8,904 nucleotides of DNA from contig DLIO01000115.1 of NCBI GenBank assembly GCA_002483765.1, positions 1 through 8,904 on the forward strand. Direction: 5' to 3'. The position numbers and the translations under genes are program-made. Position 1 is the first letter of the stretch. Each line of letters begins with the position of its first letter. This stretch comes from Lentisphaeria bacterium UBA7640 (GTDB lineage Bacteria; Verrucomicrobiota; Lentisphaeria; Victivallales; Victivallaceae). Shown in pieces: positions 6,956-8,904 of this stretch. The notes below the pieces were generated by a model. The model worked only from the letters and a program-made list of their open reading frames with translations, was not told the DNA's origin and did no database searches.

Positions 6956-7001
6956 ATGTAGTGTCTACATATGAAAAACATGAAAGTCGCAAAAATGTAG
7001 A
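6956..7001. repeat. ATGTAG motif cluster with competing hairpins
   Basis: ATGTAG occurs at 6956-6961 and 6995-7000, and its complement CTACAT at 6965-6970. CTACAT can pair with the first copy (6-bp stem, loop TGT), or TCTACAT at 6964-6970 can pair with ATGTAGA at 6995-7001 (7-bp stem, 24-nt loop). The two structures exclude each other. A T-run starts a few bases downstream at 7007. Confidence 0.35.
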
Positions 7002-7074
7002 GGTCATTTTTTAATAGTTTCATCGATTCTCAAGCGCTGAGTCTTATGAAAGACACGTTATTCATTTTGAAATA

Positions 7075-7206
7075 CTTTTTTTGTCTGGAAATAAACATTG
7101 GTTTTGATGTTGATTTATACTGGTTCTTGGGCTAAATTTGGGGATGTGTTTTATTGAATAACTAATGGGAGTCTGTTATGACCAAAATGAAATTGAAAAA
7201 TCAGGA
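7075..7206 (+). repeat. 132-bp direct repeat, copy 2 (native leader of the TPR gene)
   Basis: Partner of 5720-5851 with four mismatches and no gaps. This copy is probably the original, because it runs on into an intact reading frame. It includes the GGGAG at 7167-7171 and the ATG at 7178. The T-run at 7076-7082 marks its left edge, beyond which the flanks are unrelated. Confidence 0.95.
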
Positions 7207-7831
7207 CGCTAAAGAGGTGTTCGATGATTTTGAACGCTTTGAAATATTTGTTCATGAGCGTTGGAAGTTGATGTTGAGTATCGGTGTTGGCGTTGTTCTG
7301 GCGGTTGCGGCTTATGGTATAATTTTGCATGTCAATAAGAGTGCGAGCAATAAAGCGGCGGCAGTTCTGGGTTTAGCCAAGACTGAAGCCGAACTACTGA
7401 AAGCATTAGATGAATATCCCGACAAACCCGCTTCGGTGCGGACGCGTCTGCGTTTGGTAAAACTTTATGTTGATGAGAAAAAATACGACGAAGCACTGGC
7501 ACAATTGGATTTGGTCAAAAAGGCCGATGTTTCGAAAGAAATCCGTTGGCGTTCAGAGTTGGATGCTTCATATATCATGGAGCTCAAAGGCGATTTTGTC
7601 GCCGCCGCTGAAGAATTTGATCGGATTGGCACTATGGCGTTCGTTGATGAAGTGACGCGTAGCGAAGCTAATTATGCGGCTGGACGTCTTTATCTGAAAT
7701 CAGGCAATACAGCGAAAGCTGAAAAATGTTTAAAGCGCATCAGTTCTGCCGGCGATGGCAGTGGCGATTTTTGGAAAAAGCAGGGGCGTTTTCTGGCGAC
7801 GCAAATCCCGCAGTCACCGGTTACAAAATAA
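7178..7831 (+). CDS. membrane-anchored TPR-like protein (YfgM-type architecture)
   Basis: A 217-residue protein with start fixed by GGGAG 6 nt upstream. Residues 1-30 are charged and cytoplasmic, 31-52 form one hydrophobic helix, and the rest should lie in the periplasm. The C-terminal part shows helical TPR-like segments, roughly 86-116 (LVKLYVDEKKYDEALAQLD), 118-150 (GDFVAAAEEFDRI) and 160-188 (AAGRLYLKSGNTAKAEKCL). Short N-tail, single anchor and TPR body match the YfgM / TPR_21-like family, whose members associate with protein export and periplasmic chaperones. Sequence alone does not show a partner here. The next gene begins 3 bp after the stop, so the two form an operon with an RNA methyltransferase. 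Its leader and first nine codons are duplicated upstream of the alpha/beta-hydrolase. Confidence 0.7.
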   Translation: MTKMKLKNQDAKEVFDDFERFEIFVHERWKLMLSIGVGVVLAVAAYGIILHVNKSASNKAAAVLGLAKTEAELLKALDEYPDKPASVRTRLRLVKLYVDEKKYDEALAQLDLVKKADVSKEIRWRSELDASYIMELKGDFVAAAEEFDRIGTMAFVDEVTRSEANYAAGRLYLKSGNTAKAEKCLKRISSAGDGSGDFWKKQGRFLATQIPQSPVTK

Positions 7832-7834
7832 ATT

Positions 7835-8608
7835 ATGGACAGAACGCTGACTCAAAAAGAAGAAGCGTTGATAAAATCGCTTCATTCGCGACACGGCCGG
7901 AAAAAGTCCGGCCGTTGCCTTTGTGAGGGGGAGCGTTGTTGCGGTGAACTGTTCAAATCGCGTCCAGATTTAATCGAATTAATTATTTGCCGCGAAGATT
8001 TTGACGCTGATTTCCCAGATCATAAGATTATCCGTGTTTCAGATAACTTGATGGCTAAACTATCGCCAGCCGAAACTCCACCAGGCGTTTTGATGTTAGT
8101 GCAACGCCCCGCGCCAGCGGATACCAAAGATATTCCATCTGATCCTTTTGCTTTGGTGCTGGATCGCGTCGCTGATCCCGGTAATTTTGGAACGATTATT
8201 CGTACTGCCAAAGCTGCCGGATTAAATGAAATCTGGTACACTGAAGGTTCCGCTGATCCATTTAGCGATAAAGTGATACGTTCGGCGATGTCTGCCCAAT
8301 TCACAATGAAACTGTGGCGTCTTCCCGACTTGGAAGCAGTAAAAAAGAATCTATCCGGGTTTGGTTATAAACATTTTTTTCGTACAGACCCAAGCGAGGG
8401 CGAGAGTTGTTTCAAACTCCCGGAACTGTTCGAGCGTTCAGCAATAATAATCGGCAGCGAAGCGCATGGCGTATCGCCGTTAGCGGACGCAATCCCAGTA
8501 ACCATTCCAATGCCTGGAGGTTTTGAATCGCTCAACGCTGCTCAGGCCGCGACAATATTCATATTTGAATACGTCCGCCGGACTCAAAACACAGTATCTA
8601 CCCCATGA
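7835..8608 (+). CDS. SPOUT-class (TrmH/SpoU family) RNA 2'-O-ribose methyltransferase
   Basis: A 257-residue protein with the three SpoU motifs in order: motif 1 at about 106-125 (DRVADPGNFGTIIRTA with N117 and R123), motif 2 at 204-214 (IIIGSEAHGVS, E209), and motif 3 at 224-241 (IPMPGGFESLNAAQA, S232-L-N234). These residues build the trefoil-knot S-adenosylmethionine site and form a dimeric active site for 2'-O-methylation of rRNA or tRNA. Residues 1-90 match the usual N-terminal substrate-binding region in length and position. Motif 3 has SLNAAQA where SLNVSVA is common, still within family variation. Whether the target is 23S rRNA (RlmB- or TsnR-like) or tRNA cannot be read. The ATG lies 3 bp after the TPR stop and has no clear Shine-Dalgarno, so translation probably depends on the upstream gene. 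Confidence 0.9.
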   Translation: MDRTLTQKEEALIKSLHSRHGRKKSGRCLCEGERCCGELFKSRPDLIELIICREDFDADFPDHKIIRVSDNLMAKLSPAETPPGVLMLVQRPAPADTKDIPSDPFALVLDRVADPGNFGTIIRTAKAAGLNEIWYTEGSADPFSDKVIRSAMSAQFTMKLWRLPDLEAVKKNLSGFGYKHFFRTDPSEGESCFKLPELFERSAIIIGSEAHGVSPLADAIPVTIPMPGGFESLNAAQAATIFIFEYVRRTQNTVSTP

Positions 8609-8631
8609 AATTATTATGTAAAGTGAGTTCT

Positions 8632-8664
8632 TAATTCACGCGCGCATAATGCGCGCGCGAATTA
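8632..8664 (+). terminator. strong GC-rich hairpin closing the TPR-methyltransferase operon
   Basis: TAATTCACGCGCGCA at 8632-8646 pairs with TGCGCGCGCGAATTA at 8650-8664 over 15 positions with one A-C mismatch (8638/8658) and a TAA loop. It starts 23 bp after the methyltransferase stop codon. The downstream sequence is T-rich but lacks a continuous T-run, so it may be an intrinsic terminator of reduced strength or a stabilising 3' end. Confidence 0.6.
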
Positions 8665-8817
8665 GAGTGTTATTTTATAATGAAAGCTATGGTTTTTATT
8701 TTTCCTTGTCCCTTAGATTTTGGCTGTTTGTGAATCCCCAACTATTGGCATAAAGTTCATACAGCTCCAAAATAATTATTTGCACTGTCTTATACCAGGG
8801 ATCCAAGCAAAATAGGC

Positions 8818-8858
8818 AAGGAGGTTTTTGAATGGCGTGCGGACGATATTATCTATGA
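8818..8858 (+). other. strong Shine-Dalgarno with an 8-codon ORF
   Basis: AAGGAGG at 8818-8824 is the best ribosome site in the window and is followed after 7 nt by ATG at 8832. The frame encodes only MACGRYYL before TGA at 8856-8858. It may be a leader peptide for a gene beyond the window, the start of a broken gene, or chance. The alternative frame across the same site is open from 8776 to a TGA at 8890-8892 but has no ATG. Confidence 0.3.
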
Positions 8859-8867
8859 TTTTGGGTG

Positions 8868-8883
8868 GCGACTTCTAAGTCGC
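8868..8883 (+). other. perfect hairpin at the window edge
   Basis: GCGACTT at 8868-8874 is inverted as AAGTCGC at 8877-8883; sterically, a 6-bp stem with a TCTA loop is more likely. It begins 9 bp after the stop of the 8-codon ORF. No T-run follows before the window ends, so its function is open. Confidence 0.4.
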
Positions 8884-8904
8884 TGTGAATGAGCATGAGA
8901 GATG

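Larger units (their letters stand above)
6659..7074. other. AT-rich gene-free spacer between hydrolase and second direct repeat
   Basis: About 415 bp without a supported gene. It holds a terminator-like hairpin at 6720-6755 and a cluster of ATGTAG motifs at 6956-7001. A 34-codon ORF at 6870-6974 has only a poor ribosome site and no recognisable product. No transposase fragment or terminal inverted repeats were seen, although the interval ends exactly where the second repeat copy begins. Confidence 0.6.

Noticed and set aside
6870..6974. 34-codon ATG ORF on the + strand in the AT-rich spacer
   Set aside because: Only a GGGG four bases upstream, low-complexity Lys/Asn/Phe composition expected of AT-rich noncoding DNA, and overlap with hairpin motifs.
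5720..7206. Interpretation of the direct repeats as a transposon target-site duplication or IS element
   Set aside because: No transposase, no terminal inverted repeats, and 132 bp is far longer than typical target-site duplications; segmental duplication explains the data better.
8676..8681. Perfect TATAAT downstream of the methyltransferase
   Set aside because: The -35 position falls inside the GC hairpin with no matching hexamer, and no supported gene follows within the window.

Overview
The window looks like chromosomal DNA from a Lentisphaerota-type bacterium (Victivallales or Lentisphaeria), or a close PVC relative. The main clue is the first gene. It is a pseudopilin-like protein with an FTLVELLVVIAIIA...MLLPAL leader followed by a C-x2-NLKQLG segment, a family these bacteria carry in many copies, often beside carbohydrate-active enzymes. 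All six substantial genes are on the + strand. No RNA gene, CRISPR array or transposase was seen. Taxonomy and functions are inferred from motifs read by eye.

Layout. (1) 72-860: pseudopilin-like protein. (2) 930-3233: large secreted protein with two tandem pectate-lyase-like beta-helix modules. (3) 3234-3433: a structured leader with several dyads, ending in an exact 24-bp tandem duplication that gives the next gene two ribosome binding sites and two start codons. (4) 3434-5308: cytoplasmic family-20-type beta-N-acetylhexosaminidase. (5) 5309-5719: gene-free, with a hairpin and three degenerate CATG-N3-CATG repeats. (6) 5720-5851: first copy of a 132-bp direct repeat, leading into an alpha/beta-hydrolase (5858-6658). 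(7) 6659-7074: AT-rich spacer with a terminator-like hairpin. (8) 7075-7206: second copy of the 132-bp repeat, which is the natural leader and first codons of a membrane-anchored TPR protein (7178-7831). (9) 7835-8608: SPOUT RNA 2'-O-methyltransferase, 3 bp downstream, closed by a GC-rich hairpin at 8632-8664. (10) 8665-8904: gene-free, with a strong Shine-Dalgarno, an 8-codon ORF and a hairpin at the window edge.

How the parts fit. The left half reads as a glycan-use region: a secreted beta-helix protein, a cytoplasmic exo-hexosaminidase and an esterase-like hydrolase. The right end is a housekeeping pair (TPR membrane protein plus RNA methyltransferase). The most notable structure joins them. 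The hydrolase sits behind a near-identical copy of the TPR gene's own leader, Shine-Dalgarno and first nine codons. That fragment ends in a TGA that overlaps the hydrolase ATG, so the hydrolase appears to have captured a housekeeping gene's expression signals by duplication. Recombination between the two copies would delete a 1,355-bp unit and restore a single intact TPR gene.
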